DNA of 63,415 bases from Deltaproteobacteria bacterium (lineage in GTDB: Bacteria > Myxococcota_A > Polyangia > Haliangiales > Haliangiaceae). Within the stretch, counting starts at the first letter, position 1; each line of letters begins with the position of its first letter. The notes under the pieces were generated by a model. The model did not search any database, had not been told where the DNA came from, and was given only the letters and a program-made list of their open reading frames with translations. The stretch is taken from positions 1-63,415 of the forward strand of contig JACCTC010000440.1 of assembly GCA_013812655.1 (NCBI GenBank). Reading direction: 5' to 3'. The position numbers and the translations under genes were made by a program. Below, piece after piece: positions 19,297 to 28,133 of the stretch.

Positions 19297-20643
19297 TTGC
19301 GCGTGCGACCACCGCGCGGGATCCGCCGCGACCTCCGGCTGAGCCTCGGCGACGCCGCGGGCTACGGCGCGATGGCCGGAGTCGCCGAGGTGTACCTGCC
19401 TGCGTTCGCGCTCGCGCTCGGCATGCCGCCGGTGCTCGCCGGCCTCGTCGCAACCGCGCCGCTGCTCGCCGGCGGGCTGCTCCAGCTGCTCGCGCCGCGC
19501 GCGATCGCGCGGGTCACCAGCCTGCGCGCGTGGGTGATCGGCTGCATGATCGTCCAGGCGCTCTCGTTCGTGCCGCTGATCATCGTCGCGCTGATCGGCG
19601 GGCCCGCGACGCCGACGGTGTTCGCGTCCGCAGCCCTCTACTGGGCCGCCGGCATGGGCGCGTCGGCGGGCTGGAACCCGTGGATGGCGCGCGTCGTCCC
19701 CGAGCGAATCCGCGGCAAGTTCTTCGGGCGTCGCCAGGGCCTCGCGCAGGCGACGATGCTCGCCGGTCTGATCGGTGCGGGCCTCGCGCTGCACGCGGCG
19801 GCGGGGACCTCGCACCTGCTCGAGATCTACGCCGCGATGTTCGCGGTCGCGTTCGTCGGCCGGCTCGCCTCGGCGTTGATGGTGTCGAAGATGGGTCGCG
19901 GCATCGAGCTCACGCCGCGCCGCCGCATGCGCCTGCGCAGCATCCCGGAGAAGCTACGTGGCACGCCGCGCGCGTCATTGCTGACGTACCTGCTGGTCGC
20001 GATGGCGGCAGGCTCGATCTCGGGCGCGTTCATCACCCCGTACCTGCTCGACCACCAGGGCCTCGGCTACGTGCACTACAGCGTGTTCACCGCGACGATC
20101 GTGGTCTCGAAGATCGTCTTCTTGCCGGCGCTCGGCCGGTTGATCCAGCGGGTCGGCGTGCGGCGCGTACTCGCGAGCTGCGCGATCGCGATCGCGGTGA
20201 TCCCGCTCATGTACATCGCGTCCGGCAACTTCATCTGGCTCCTCATGATCCAGCTCTATGGCGGCATCGCGTGGGGCGGCTTCGAGCTCGGCATGCTGAT
20301 GGCGCTGTTCGACGCCGACGATGACGCCGAGCGCACGACGCTGCAGGTCGCGTTCAGCGCGCTGCAGGCGATCGGGACCGCCGGCGCGTCGTTCATCGGC
20401 GCGGCGCTGCTCGCGTCGCTCGGCAGCGGCAACGAGGCGTACTTCTGGGTGTTCGTCGCCTCCGCGATCGCGCGCACGCTCGCCGCCGCGCTGATCGTCC
20501 GCGAGCTGCCACGCGTGCTCGTGCGGCTGCCCGGCGTGATCGTGGTCCGCGCGTGGACGCTCGCGATCCGGCCGTGGGGCGGCACGATCGTGCGGCCGAT
20601 CGTCGAAGGCCTCGGCAAGCTCGGCCGCCGCGATCGCGACTGA
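19297..20643 (+). CDS. MFS-type permease
   Basis: About 446 residues with roughly 12 transmembrane helices, a central cytoplasmic loop rich in Arg/Lys (ELTPRRRMRLRSIPEKLRG) and an MFS-like motif region WMARVVPERIRGKFFGRRQG after the fourth helix. The fold fits the major facilitator superfamily; the substrate cannot be inferred. It starts at TTG 19297 or GTG 19303, about 20 bp after the esterase lipoprotein stop, so it may be co-transcribed with it, for example to take up a released product. It converges with the AgmX-like gene. Confidence 0.85.
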   Translation: MRVRPPRGIRRDLRLSLGDAAGYGAMAGVAEVYLPAFALALGMPPVLAGLVATAPLLAGGLLQLLAPRAIARVTSLRAWVIGCMIVQALSFVPLIIVALIGGPATPTVFASAALYWAAGMGASAGWNPWMARVVPERIRGKFFGRRQGLAQATMLAGLIGAGLALHAAAGTSHLLEIYAAMFAVAFVGRLASALMVSKMGRGIELTPRRRMRLRSIPEKLRGTPRASLLTYLLVAMAAGSISGAFITPYLLDHQGLGYVHYSVFTATIVVSKIVFLPALGRLIQRVGVRRVLASCAIAIAVIPLMYIASGNFIWLLMIQLYGGIAWGGFELGMLMALFDADDDAERTTLQVAFSALQAIGTAGASFIGAALLASLGSGNEAYFWVFVASAIARTLAAALIVRELPRVLVRLPGVIVVRAWTLAIRPWGGTIVRPIVEGLGKLGRRDRD

Positions 20644-20665
20644 CGAGGAACTGACGGCGAACTGA

Positions 20666-21937
20666 CTACGAGCCAGCGAGCCGGATCAGGAACGGGTAGC
20701 GCACCTGCGTGCTGGTCCCGGTCGCCGAGCGCGGAAACTCGATCCTCGAGATCACGCCCGCGATGCACGCGCCGACCTCGGCGTCGCCCCCGCTCGCCGT
20801 CGAGCTCGCGACGTGCCCATCCGCCGCGATCAAGAACTCGGCGGTCACCGTGCCGTGCAGCGTTGGCTTCGCGATCAGCTCCTTCTCGTAGCAGTACGTG
20901 ATCGCCGTCATGTGCCGCTTGATGTAGCGGCGGATGATCGCCTTGTCGAGATCGCCCGAGATCACGCACCGGCTCTGGCGGCCGCACAGGATCACGGTCG
21001 GCCCGCCGGGCACGCGCGCGCGTCGCCGCTCCAGCGTTCCGGCGCCGCCGCCGCGCCCGCCCCAGCCGTCGCCAGCGGTGGTCCCGTTGCTCAGCGTGCC
21101 GTAGCGGTCGACACCGATCAGGCCGTTGCAGGGCGGCGTCGCGCAGCCGCCACCGAGTCCGGCGCCGCGGTAGCCGGTCCCGAAGTTGCCGCGCGCCTCG
21201 CCATCACCGCCGTGGAGCGGACCGGTGATGTCGCGGGGATCGAAGCCGCTCGCGGAATCCGCGGTGCCGACGAGCGCGGCGATGCCCTGCGGCGCGATCG
21301 AGTCGAGCGAGCTCAGGATCCCGGCGCGCTGTGCCTGCTCGATCGCCTGGGCGCGCGGCAGCGCCGGGTCGGCCGCGCGCTCGGCGATCTGGATGTGCCC
21401 GCGCTCGCGCTTCGATCGCGCATCACCGGCGGTGCCCTCGGAGAGCGCCATCGGGGCACCGCGCCCGTGCTCGGTGTCATCAGGCGAGTCGTCGTCATCC
21501 CGGATCGGCGGCGTCTTCGAGGCCGGCGCCGACGTGTGCAGGCCAACGCGCGTCGGCCACTTCGTCGCGTGCGTCCACGCGGGGCGGGGCTCCGGCGGGT
21601 GACGCTCGACGGCGACGCCCCACACCACGAGGTGCACCGCGAGCGAGATCACGAGGTACGTGCCCGCACGGCCATCGCGGATCTCCGGACGCGGCAGCGT
21701 ACGCGGGGCGCGAGAGACGCGCCGGATCGTGTAGTCGACGAGGCCGACGCGACCGTGCTCGCTCGCGGTGACCGCGCCATCGCGCACGAGCTCGCGATCG
21801 GCGAGCCAGAACCCACCACGCGCGTCGACGTGCGTGATGTCGAGCAGCGTGTCGCCGTCCGCGTCGGGCCAGCGAGTCTCGATCTCGAGCACGTCGCGCA
21901 TGCGTCCTGCGACACCGCACGGCGTCAGGCGTTCCAC
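20666..21937 (-). CDS. AgmX/PglI C-terminal-domain, TonB-like membrane protein
   Basis: The N-terminal 75 residues form a small soluble domain (LEIETRWPDADGDTLLDITH). One transmembrane helix follows (TYLVISLAVHLVVWGVAVE), then a long disordered Pro/Gly/Arg region with a Gly-rich block, and a C-terminal domain with IRRYIKRHMTAITYCYEKEL, GTVTAEFLIAADGHVASS and FPRSATGTSTQVRYPFLI. This matches the AgmX/PglI C-terminal domain, related to TonB C-terminal domains and found in gliding-motility and envelope energy-transfer proteins of myxobacteria. The start may be GTG 21937 or, more likely, ATG 21901. It lies downstream of the beta-propeller lipoprotein, with a hairpin between. Confidence 0.85.
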   Translation of the reverse strand: MERLTPCGVAGRMRDVLEIETRWPDADGDTLLDITHVDARGGFWLADRELVRDGAVTASEHGRVGLVDYTIRRVSRAPRTLPRPEIRDGRAGTYLVISLAVHLVVWGVAVERHPPEPRPAWTHATKWPTRVGLHTSAPASKTPPIRDDDDSPDDTEHGRGAPMALSEGTAGDARSKRERGHIQIAERAADPALPRAQAIEQAQRAGILSSLDSIAPQGIAALVGTADSASGFDPRDITGPLHGGDGEARGNFGTGYRGAGLGGGCATPPCNGLIGVDRYGTLSNGTTAGDGWGGRGGGAGTLERRRARVPGGPTVILCGRQSRCVISGDLDKAIIRRYIKRHMTAITYCYEKELIAKPTLHGTVTAEFLIAADGHVASSTASGGDAEVGACIAGVISRIEFPRSATGTSTQVRYPFLIRLAGS

Positions 21938-21939
21938 CG

Positions 21940-21983
21940 AAGATCGCGCGCGCGATCGAGTGCGCGATCGAGCGCGCGATCTT
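21940..21983 (-). terminator. Long GATCGCGC-rich hairpin between propeller and AgmX-like genes
   Basis: Perfect 12-base arms AAGATCGCGCGC (21940-21951) and GCGCGCGATCTT (21972-21983) enclose a 20-base loop that itself repeats GCGATCGAG. It sits between the stop of the propeller gene and the start of the next gene on the same strand. It could end or attenuate transcription. Confidence 0.5.
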
Positions 21984-22009
21984 ATGCAACCGGCGCCAGC
22001 CGCGCGTGT

Positions 22010-23974
22010 CTACTGCGAGATCAGCGTCAGCGATCCAGGACCGCGTGCCCACAGCCGATCGTACTGATCGGTCGCGATGTCGAGGATGTGGTTCTCGGCG
22101 AGACCGCGCCGGGTATCGACCCGCCGGACCTTGTGGCCATCCCACGCCGCGATCCCGCGATCGGTCGCCATCCAGACCTGACCGTTGCGCGTCGCGACGA
22201 CATCGTTGACGTCGAAGCGCAGCGCAGCGGGGAAGTCCCACGCCTTGCCATTCCAGCGCCCGGCGCCCGCCGCGGTCGCGACGATCACGTGTCCGTTCGC
22301 GGCGATCGTGACCGCGCGCGCCAGCTCGCTGCGCAGACCATCGGCAACGGTCCACAGCTTGACCTCGCCGCGGGTGAGCCGCGCGATGCCTTCATTCGTC
22401 GCGAAGTACGCGGTGTCGCCATGGACATCGGCGTCGATCGCACCCGCGGGGATCGGCAGCATCTTGCCTTGATCCTTCGGGTCCGCCTCGGTGCGGTGAT
22501 AGCTGACCTTACCGGTCGCGGGGTCGACGACCGCGATGCCGTGCGCGCGTAGCTCGCCACCCTCGCGGTAGCGCAGGCCGACCCACAGCGCGCCCGACGC
22601 TGCGAAGCGCGCGAAGTTGATCTCGGGTGCGTCGCCCGGCGTCGCGAGCGCGACCCTCGACACCAGCGTCCACGTCGTGCCGTCGATGCGCGACAGCCGG
22701 ATCTGGTTCTCGGTGACGCCGCGATGGAGCGCGTAGATCGCGCCGTCCGGATCGCGGACCACCGCGAGCACGAGCTCGTCGGGCCCGCCCGGCACGAAGC
22801 CGCCACCGGTCCAGTGCCACGCCTGGCGGGCACCCGTCGCGATCCAGCAGTCCTGCTCGCGGGCGCACGCGACCGACAGCTTCGTCGCGTCCTGGAACAT
22901 CGGCCGTCGGCGCAGCCAGTCGCGCGGCCGCGCATCGCCGTCGCGATAGCGTGCGGTCCCGAGCTCGCGGGTGCCGATCAGCAGCTGATCGCCGGCGGCA
23001 CCGAGCGACATCGCGCCCGGCGGCGTCTGCACGTCGAGCGGGTCGATCACCCACTCGGGGGCGCCAGTCGTCATCGCGACCAGCCGCATGCCGTCACGCG
23101 ACAGCGGCCGCACGCGCCCGGGCGTCGCCGGCGAGATCCGGTACACGCGCTCGCCACCCATGACGACCGCGCCGTCTCCGCGTCGCGCAGCTGCATCCCA
23201 CTTGATGTCGGGCAGCGCGCGATACGTCGTCCACGCGAGCTGCTTGCCGATCGCGACGAGCTCGTGCCCGGCGTCGTCGCTGCCGATCACGAGCAGGCGA
23301 TCGCCCGGCAACTCGACCAAAAGCCGCGGCCCCGTGATCGCGCAGCCCTCGGCGGCGCCGACCGGAACGGTCTCGCCCGTCGGCTTGCGGACGAGCAGCC
23401 CACTCGGGGTGGCGACCCATAGCCAGCCGGCGTGATCGCGCGCGAGGGCGCGGATCGGATCCTTGATCGGGGTCGCGGCCCAAACGCCCTGCGCGCTCGC
23501 ATGGAGCAGACCGTGCGCGGTGCCGAGCCACACGCCGTCATCGCTCGACGGTGCGAGCGTCGCGCCCTCCTTCGCGATCGCGGCGAGATCGAGCGCGAGT
23601 GCCGGCGGCGGCGCGGGCTGCGCGCGATATGCCTCGAGGCCGGCGTCGTAATAGCCGAGGCCGCTCTCGGTCAGGATCCACACCCAGCGACGATCCGGAT
23701 CGGGCGCCACCGCGACGATCTGGGTGCCGGAGAGGCCCTGCTCGGCGGACAGCGGGATCACGCTGCCCTCGCCGTCCCAGCGCTCGACGTGCCGATCGGT
23801 CGCCACGAACACGAAGCGGCCGACCGTCGTCACCGTCTTGACCGGCGACGGCTCGGTGAACACGCGGACGCGGACCTTGCCGGTCGACATCGGCGGGATC
23901 GGCGCCAGCACGGGCGCCGTCGGCGTGCAGGCCACCCAGGCGACGACGATCAGCGGGGCCCCACGACCAAGCAC
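22010..23974 (-). CDS. Beta-propeller lipoprotein (two-component-regulator-propeller type)
   Basis: A 654-residue protein from GTG 23974 with an N-terminal hydrophobic segment ending WVACTP, a probable lipobox. The rest is built of repeated propeller blades with motifs such as GVWLGTAHGLL, GWLWVATPSGLL, QVWMATDRGIAAWDG and RLWARGPGSLTL, the pattern of ligand-sensing propellers found in sensor kinases. No kinase or other output domain follows, so it is likely a periplasmic or surface binding protein. Nearby acidic W-x-A-T/G turns repeat throughout. It diverges from the gene at 24029. Confidence 0.82.
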   Translation of the reverse strand: MLGRGAPLIVVAWVACTPTAPVLAPIPPMSTGKVRVRVFTEPSPVKTVTTVGRFVFVATDRHVERWDGEGSVIPLSAEQGLSGTQIVAVAPDPDRRWVWILTESGLGYYDAGLEAYRAQPAPPPALALDLAAIAKEGATLAPSSDDGVWLGTAHGLLHASAQGVWAATPIKDPIRALARDHAGWLWVATPSGLLVRKPTGETVPVGAAEGCAITGPRLLVELPGDRLLVIGSDDAGHELVAIGKQLAWTTYRALPDIKWDAAARRGDGAVVMGGERVYRISPATPGRVRPLSRDGMRLVAMTTGAPEWVIDPLDVQTPPGAMSLGAAGDQLLIGTRELGTARYRDGDARPRDWLRRRPMFQDATKLSVACAREQDCWIATGARQAWHWTGGGFVPGGPDELVLAVVRDPDGAIYALHRGVTENQIRLSRIDGTTWTLVSRVALATPGDAPEINFARFAASGALWVGLRYREGGELRAHGIAVVDPATGKVSYHRTEADPKDQGKMLPIPAGAIDADVHGDTAYFATNEGIARLTRGEVKLWTVADGLRSELARAVTIAANGHVIVATAAGAGRWNGKAWDFPAALRFDVNDVVATRNGQVWMATDRGIAAWDGHKVRRVDTRRGLAENHILDIATDQYDRLWARGPGSLTLISQ

Positions 23975-24028
23975 GACCCGCCAACCCTAACCGATCTGCG
24001 CGGCGAACGCCGGTGATAACCTCGCGCC

Positions 24029-24658
24029 ATGGCTCGACAACGACGAGGTGGGTTTCGCCCTCCAGAGCTACGCGGCACGCTCGGCACCCTGCTCAACACC
24101 GCGCTCCAGCAGGCCGGGGTCGTCCGCGACGCGCTCGAGCGTGGTGCCCGCCAGGGTCGCTCGCGACTCGACGAGGTCCGCTCCAGTCGCCGCCGTCAGG
24201 ATGCGCTCGCCGAGCTCGGCGAGATCGTGCTCGATCTGATCCGCCGCGGCGAGATCGACGTCACCGAGCTGCCCGAGGCGCAGGACGTCGTGCAGCACCT
24301 CGAGGAGCTCGACGCCGAGGAAGCACCCCGCGCGCGTCGCGACGACCGCGACGACCGCGACGACGACATCGCGCAGCCAGCGACGCGCCGCCGGTTCGAC
24401 GAGCGCGCCGCGACGCCCGCGCGAAGCTCCGACGACGGCACCGTGTCGTCGACGCGCTGGAAGCCGAAGGCCGCGGCGCCGCAGAACGTCTGGCGTCCAC
24501 CCGCCGACGTCGACCCTGCCCCACCGACCGAGCCCGACCGGCGCGCGACGCTCCCGAAGGATCCGCATCGCAAGGGCGGCATCGCCTTCGACGACGACGA
24601 CGACCTCGCCGACTACATGCATCCGGACGATCTGCCGCCGAAGCCGGGCGACTCTTGA
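24029..24658 (+). CDS. Hypothetical charged, mostly disordered protein
   Basis: A 209-residue protein. Residues about 10-95 are helical and Arg/Leu/Glu-rich (LLNTALQQAGVVRDALERGA, ALAELGEIVLDLIRRGEIDV), resembling a short phasin-like or coiled-coil segment. The remainder is Asp/Arg/Pro-rich and disordered, ending with an acidic run FDDDDDLADYMHPDD. No family is recognised. It stands alone upstream of the tRNA-Ala gene. Confidence 0.65.
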   Translation: MARQRRGGFRPPELRGTLGTLLNTALQQAGVVRDALERGARQGRSRLDEVRSSRRRQDALAELGEIVLDLIRRGEIDVTELPEAQDVVQHLEELDAEEAPRARRDDRDDRDDDIAQPATRRRFDERAATPARSSDDGTVSSTRWKPKAAAPQNVWRPPADVDPAPPTEPDRRATLPKDPHRKGGIAFDDDDDLADYMHPDDLPPKPGDS

Positions 24659-24719
24659 CACCGTGAGAGCCCGCCAGTAGAAAGCCCCATCCGCGCCTGC
24701 GGATCTGACATTCGAACCC

Positions 24720-24792
24720 GGGGATTTAGCTCAGCTGGGAGAGCGCGTGAATGGCATTCACGAGGTCAGGGGTTCGATCCCCCTAATCTCCA
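24720..24792 (+). tRNA. tRNA-Ala (anticodon GGC)
   Basis: A full cloverleaf is visible: acceptor GGGGATT pairs with AATCTCC, D stem GCTC/GAGC around AGCTGGGA, anticodon stem CGTGA/TCACG around loop ATGGCAT (anticodon GGC), and T stem AGGGG/CCCCT with TTCGATC. The discriminator A is at 24792, and the following bases are CCC, so CCA is not encoded here. The 3' end is the left attachment site of the integrated element that follows, whose integration restored the tRNA. Confidence 0.95.
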
Positions 24793-24794
24793 CC
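24772..24794. repeat. attL: 23-bp tRNA-Ala 3'-end direct repeat
   Basis: Identical over 23 bp to 29357-29379; identity ends exactly at both edges (G versus A before, C versus A after). It covers the T loop to the end of the tRNA, the usual target of tRNA-specific tyrosine integrases. Confidence 0.92.
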
Positions 24795-24804
24795 CGAAGT
24801 TCGG

Positions 24805-25943
24805 TTACTTAGCGGCGGCTTTCGACTTCTCTGCCCATTCTCTGCCCACGCCGTCCAGGAGCCGCACGGTTTCCCGGACGACCTCTGGCGCGAGATGGGC
24901 GTAGCGCATCGTCATCACGATCGTCGCGTGACCGAGTAGCTCCTGCACCGCGGTCATCGTCGCGCCCCGCATCACGAGATGCGACGCGAACGAGTGCCTC
25001 AGGCAGTGCCATCCGATCTCGCGAAGACCCGCTCGCTTGCACGCACGCCACAACGGATGCCGCGTCGTGCTGTTTGTCAGCATGCTCCCATCGAGGTCGC
25101 AGAACACGAGCGGACCACGGAGGTGACGGTGCGCCTTCAGCGCGGCCTTCACCTCATCGCCGAGCGGGATCTCGCGCGGCTTGCCCGACTTCGGCGTGCC
25201 GACGAGACCACTCACGACGTTCTGCCGGACCGTGAGCCGACCGGCAACCAGATCGACATCCTGCCAGCGCAGCCCGATCAGCTCGCCGTGCCGCATGCCC
25301 GTGCGTAGCGCGACGAGAATCATCGTGCGCCACTCCCCTTCTGCCGCCGTCACCAACCGCTCGGCTTCCACGAAGTCCAAGAAGTCGAAGTCGGGTCGCT
25401 CGCACTTGAGCCACTCGAAATCCGGCACGCTGTCGATGTGCCCGCGCTTGCGCGCGACCACCAGCATGCGCCGGAGCACGGTCAGGCAGTTGTTGATCGT
25501 CTTCGCGGATAAGAGGCGCGACGACTTCGCCTCGATCTTACACGCACGTAGGACTTGTCCGTGTTGATCGGCGTCTTCGCGAGCGCGATCTTGAAGTCCT
25601 CGATCACCGCATACGTCACCTCGTCGAGTCGAAGGTCGCCGAGCTGCGGCACGATATGCACGCGCAACAGGATCTTCTTGGACTCGATCGACGACGGCTT
25701 GCTCTTGATCCGCGCAGCCTCGAGAAACACCTCGTGGAACTCGCGAACCGTCGGCACTTCCTTCGTGATGGGCAGGAGCTTCTTCGGCTCGCCCGTGTTG
25801 AGGACCCGAGTGATTGCTCGGCGCTCCGCTTCCTCCGCACCTGCCCGGGTCTCGGGCAAGCCGTCGGTCTTGGGAGTTCCGAAGATCCGCACCTTGCGTC
25901 CATCCGGGGTGCGAACCCATTTTCGATAGAACCACGTCCCGTA
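24805..25943 (-). pseudogene. Tyrosine recombinase (integrase), frameshifted
   Basis: The C-terminal catalytic domain is in one frame: RTGMRHGELIGLRW (first Arg), a KSGKPREIPL strand, HCLRHSFASHL (H-x-x-R) and LLGHATIVMTMRYAHL with the nucleophilic tyrosine. The N-terminal arm- and core-binding part is in another: WFYRKWVRTPDGRKVRIF, then VREFHEVFLEAARIKSKPSS to INTDKSYVR. The switch is near 25545, between SYVR and CKIEAKSSRLLSAKTINN, so one frameshift splits the gene. The N-terminal frame opens at 25943 with no standard start before a GTG at 25892. The catalytic residues are intact, so this is a recent break or a base-calling error. Confidence 0.85.
24829..24847. repeat. Left pair of CTCTGCCC integrase arm-type sites
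   Basis: CTCTGCCC occurs at 24829-24836 and 24840-24847, 11 bp apart, inside the 3' end of the integrase gene. The same pair, orientation and 11-bp spacing recur at the other end of the element (29243-29261). This is what arm-binding sites of a tyrosine integrase look like. Confidence 0.65.
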
Positions 25944-26052
25944 CTATCATCGAGACCTCGAAGTTCCTGCCGATTGGTCGACGCGACCGTCAGAACTCGA
26001 CGGGTTCAGGCTGCCGTCAACAACCGCGTGCGCGTCGACGGCCCCAACCGCG

Positions 26053-26583
26053 GTGACCCCCTCACGGCCGGCCATCCAGATCGCCCAGGGCGACGTCGAG
26101 GCGGCGCAGCGCAGCTGGTGCGCGGCCCTGATCGAGATTGGCCATCTGGGTGCCACGGGTGGCAACGCCATGGCGACCGCCACCGACGTGTTGTCCAAGG
26201 CGTACGATTACGACAGCGGAACCGTCCTGTTCAAGCCGACCCTGACGTTCGGAGCGCAGACCTTCCGCACGACGAAGCAGGGCGCGCTCGCCTACTTCGT
26301 AGGCGGCGATTCTAGCCATCCCGACGACTCGGGCTTCGCGCTGAAACAGTGGGTCAAGTGCGACGCGAAGGTCATCGGCGTGGTCGCGCACGGTGACATG
26401 GCCATCGCGATGGGCAATGTCCACCTCGAGGACGCGAAGGGCAACAAGGTGACGGTCGACAAGAGCTTTGGCTACCTCCGTCACGATGATGGCAGCCTGC
26501 GTATCGTGCTTCACCACTCGTCCCTGCCCTACGTGCCGGCGAAGGGCGCCGAGGCCCACCCTCGGACTTCGACCGCGCGGTGA
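26053..26583 (+). CDS. NTF2/SnoaL-like fold protein
   Basis: From GTG 26053, 176 residues. The segment TGTVLFKPTL-like (DSGTVLFKPTLTFG), FRTTKQGALAYFVGGD, DDSGFALKQWVKC, GDMAIAMGNVHL, SFGYLRHDDGSLRIVLHHSSLPY matches a conserved NTF2-like family that databases often mislabel as phosphoribosyl-AMP cyclohydrolase. These cone-shaped domains bind small molecules or dimerise; an enzymatic role is unproven. The N-terminus (about 1-40) is poorly conserved. It is cargo of the tRNA-Ala element, divergent from the integrase. Confidence 0.8.
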   Translation: MTPSRPAIQIAQGDVEAAQRSWCAALIEIGHLGATGGNAMATATDVLSKAYDYDSGTVLFKPTLTFGAQTFRTTKQGALAYFVGGDSSHPDDSGFALKQWVKCDAKVIGVVAHGDMAIAMGNVHLEDAKGNKVTVDKSFGYLRHDDGSLRIVLHHSSLPYVPAKGAEAHPRTSTAR

Positions 26584-26624
26584 CCTGTCCGATGCGCGCG
26601 GGTGGGCATCGAACGCGTGAGCAC

Positions 26625-27218
26625 TCATGACCTGCGCGCGAGCAAACGGTCGACCTCCGCGATCCAGCGTCCCTCTGGGTCGGCAAGGACCGCCGATAAC
26701 CCGAGCCCCGCAGCGGCCGCCACATTCTTCTTCTGATCGTCGACCACCAGCACCGTCGCTGGGTCGCGCACGTGCCCAAGCAAGGGTGCGAACACCGGGG
26801 GCTCCGGTTTGAGCGCGCCGATCGCGTCGGATACGAGGACGCGGCTCAACCAGCGACGCAGCGCGAAGCGCTCGAGGCGCTGCTCGATCCATGCGGCCCG
26901 ATGATTGGTGAGCAGCCACACCGGCACGAGCGCAGCCCAGCCCGGTAGCCACGGTGCCGCAGGACCTGGTGCGTAGGCTGCTTCAAGACGCGCGCCCCAG
27001 TCCTCGGGATCGTTGCCGGCCAAGGCACTCCACATGGCCGCATCGTCGATGGCTCCGCGCCAGGCGTGCTCGCGCACGTCGTCCCGCCATCGCGCGAGAA
27101 CCGCGCCACGGTCTTGGCCGGTCGCGTCTGCGAGCTGCGCGAGGAACGTGGCGAGTGGATCGTTGAACACGACGCCTTGTCCGTCGAGGACGAGGAGCTC
27201 GATCACAGGTCCGTTCAT
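26625..27218 (-). CDS. HAD-superfamily hydrolase
   Basis: A 197-residue HAD-IA-like protein. Motif I is LLVLDGQGVVF with the nucleophile Asp, but the residue two positions later, normally Asp, is Gln. Motif II is the Thr in VWLLTNH, motif III the Lys in IGALKPEPPVF and motif IV VLVVDDQKKN. The D+2 change occurs in some HAD subgroups, so phosphatase activity is plausible but not certain. Its ATG overlaps the stop of the upstream 2-phosphoglycerate kinase reading frame (ATGA), so the pair is translationally coupled; a joint role in phosphoglycerate or phospho-ester metabolism is inferred. Confidence 0.82.
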   Translation of the reverse strand: MNGPVIELLVLDGQGVVFNDPLATFLAQLADATGQDRGAVLARWRDDVREHAWRGAIDDAAMWSALAGNDPEDWGARLEAAYAPGPAAPWLPGWAALVPVWLLTNHRAAWIEQRLERFALRRWLSRVLVSDAIGALKPEPPVFAPLLGHVRDPATVLVVDDQKKNVAAAAGLGLSAVLADPEGRWIAEVDRLLARRS

Positions 27219-28133
27219 GGAGTCGGCGCGGCCCGCGCGTGCATCAGCTCGAGGAGACGCTCGGTGAGACGGCGCGGAGCGCCGAGATCGAGAGCCTCCA
27301 CCCCGGCGCTCCGGGCCCGCGAGGCGAGCAGATCGTGGAGCACCCGGATCGTGCCGAACTGATCGAGTGACCGTTGACCACCGCGCCCGGGCTCGCCGGC
27401 ACGGCGAGCGGCGAGCGGCGCGCGGTGCGCCGCGGCATCCTCGAGCAACAACATGAGCTCGACGACCACCGGGCGACTGGGGTGATCCCCGAGCTCGCTC
27501 ACCAGCTCGCCCGGCAACAGGTGCACACCCTCGACGATCACGCTGCGCCGCTCGGTCAGGAGCCGACGCACCACCGAGACCAGAGCGCCACCGACCACCC
27601 GAGCCTGGCGCACGTACACCTCGGCTGGATCGCCTCCCGCGCCAACCGACTCGTACGTCGAGACATGCAGCTCGGGCAGCACGCTCGAGGGGATCACGGT
27701 GCGCAACACCTCGCGGATCGTATCCGTCGTGACAATTTCGCGTGATGCCGAATCGTACGGCGAGGCGCGTCGAGATCGTCGACTTCCCGACGCCTGGCGC
27801 GCCGCCGAGTACGAGCAAGAGCGGCCGACCCTCCCGGCGCAGGCGGCGCCAGGTTTGGTAGCGCGCGGCGAAGTCAGCACCCGCCCGCGCTTCGATCGTA
27901 CGCGCCGCGAGCGTCGCCAGCTCGCGAGCATCGATATCTGGACGGGCGCGGCGGGCCAGCTCGCGCTGGATCTCGGCAGCAATCGCGTACGCCTCGTCGG
28001 TCTCGGCGCCGGTGGCGAGGATACTGGTCGCCATCAAGCCCTTGGAGAACGGCAAGCCGAGGCCCGCCGAATCGCGGACGATCACAATGCGACCGTCGGT
28101 CGCCAGGTCGCTCGGCACCTCAGCTCGCCTCAT
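27215..28133 (-). pseudogene. 2-phosphoglycerate kinase-like protein, frameshifted
   Basis: From ATG 28133 the first frame gives GRIVIVRDSAGLGLPFSKGL, a cone-like domain, TWRRLRREGRPLLLVLGG and the P-loop GAPGVGKSTIS, ending at FGITR. The rest continues in another frame as EIVTTDTIREVLRTVIP, STYESVGAG, VIVEGVHLLPGEL. The break is near 27741. Together these match the 2-phosphoglycerate kinase family known from archaeal cyclic 2,3-diphosphoglycerate synthesis and, less well understood, from bacteria. The C-terminal half ends with a helical region and overlaps the HAD gene start by four bases. Either a pseudogene or a 1-2 base sequencing error. Confidence 0.75.
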
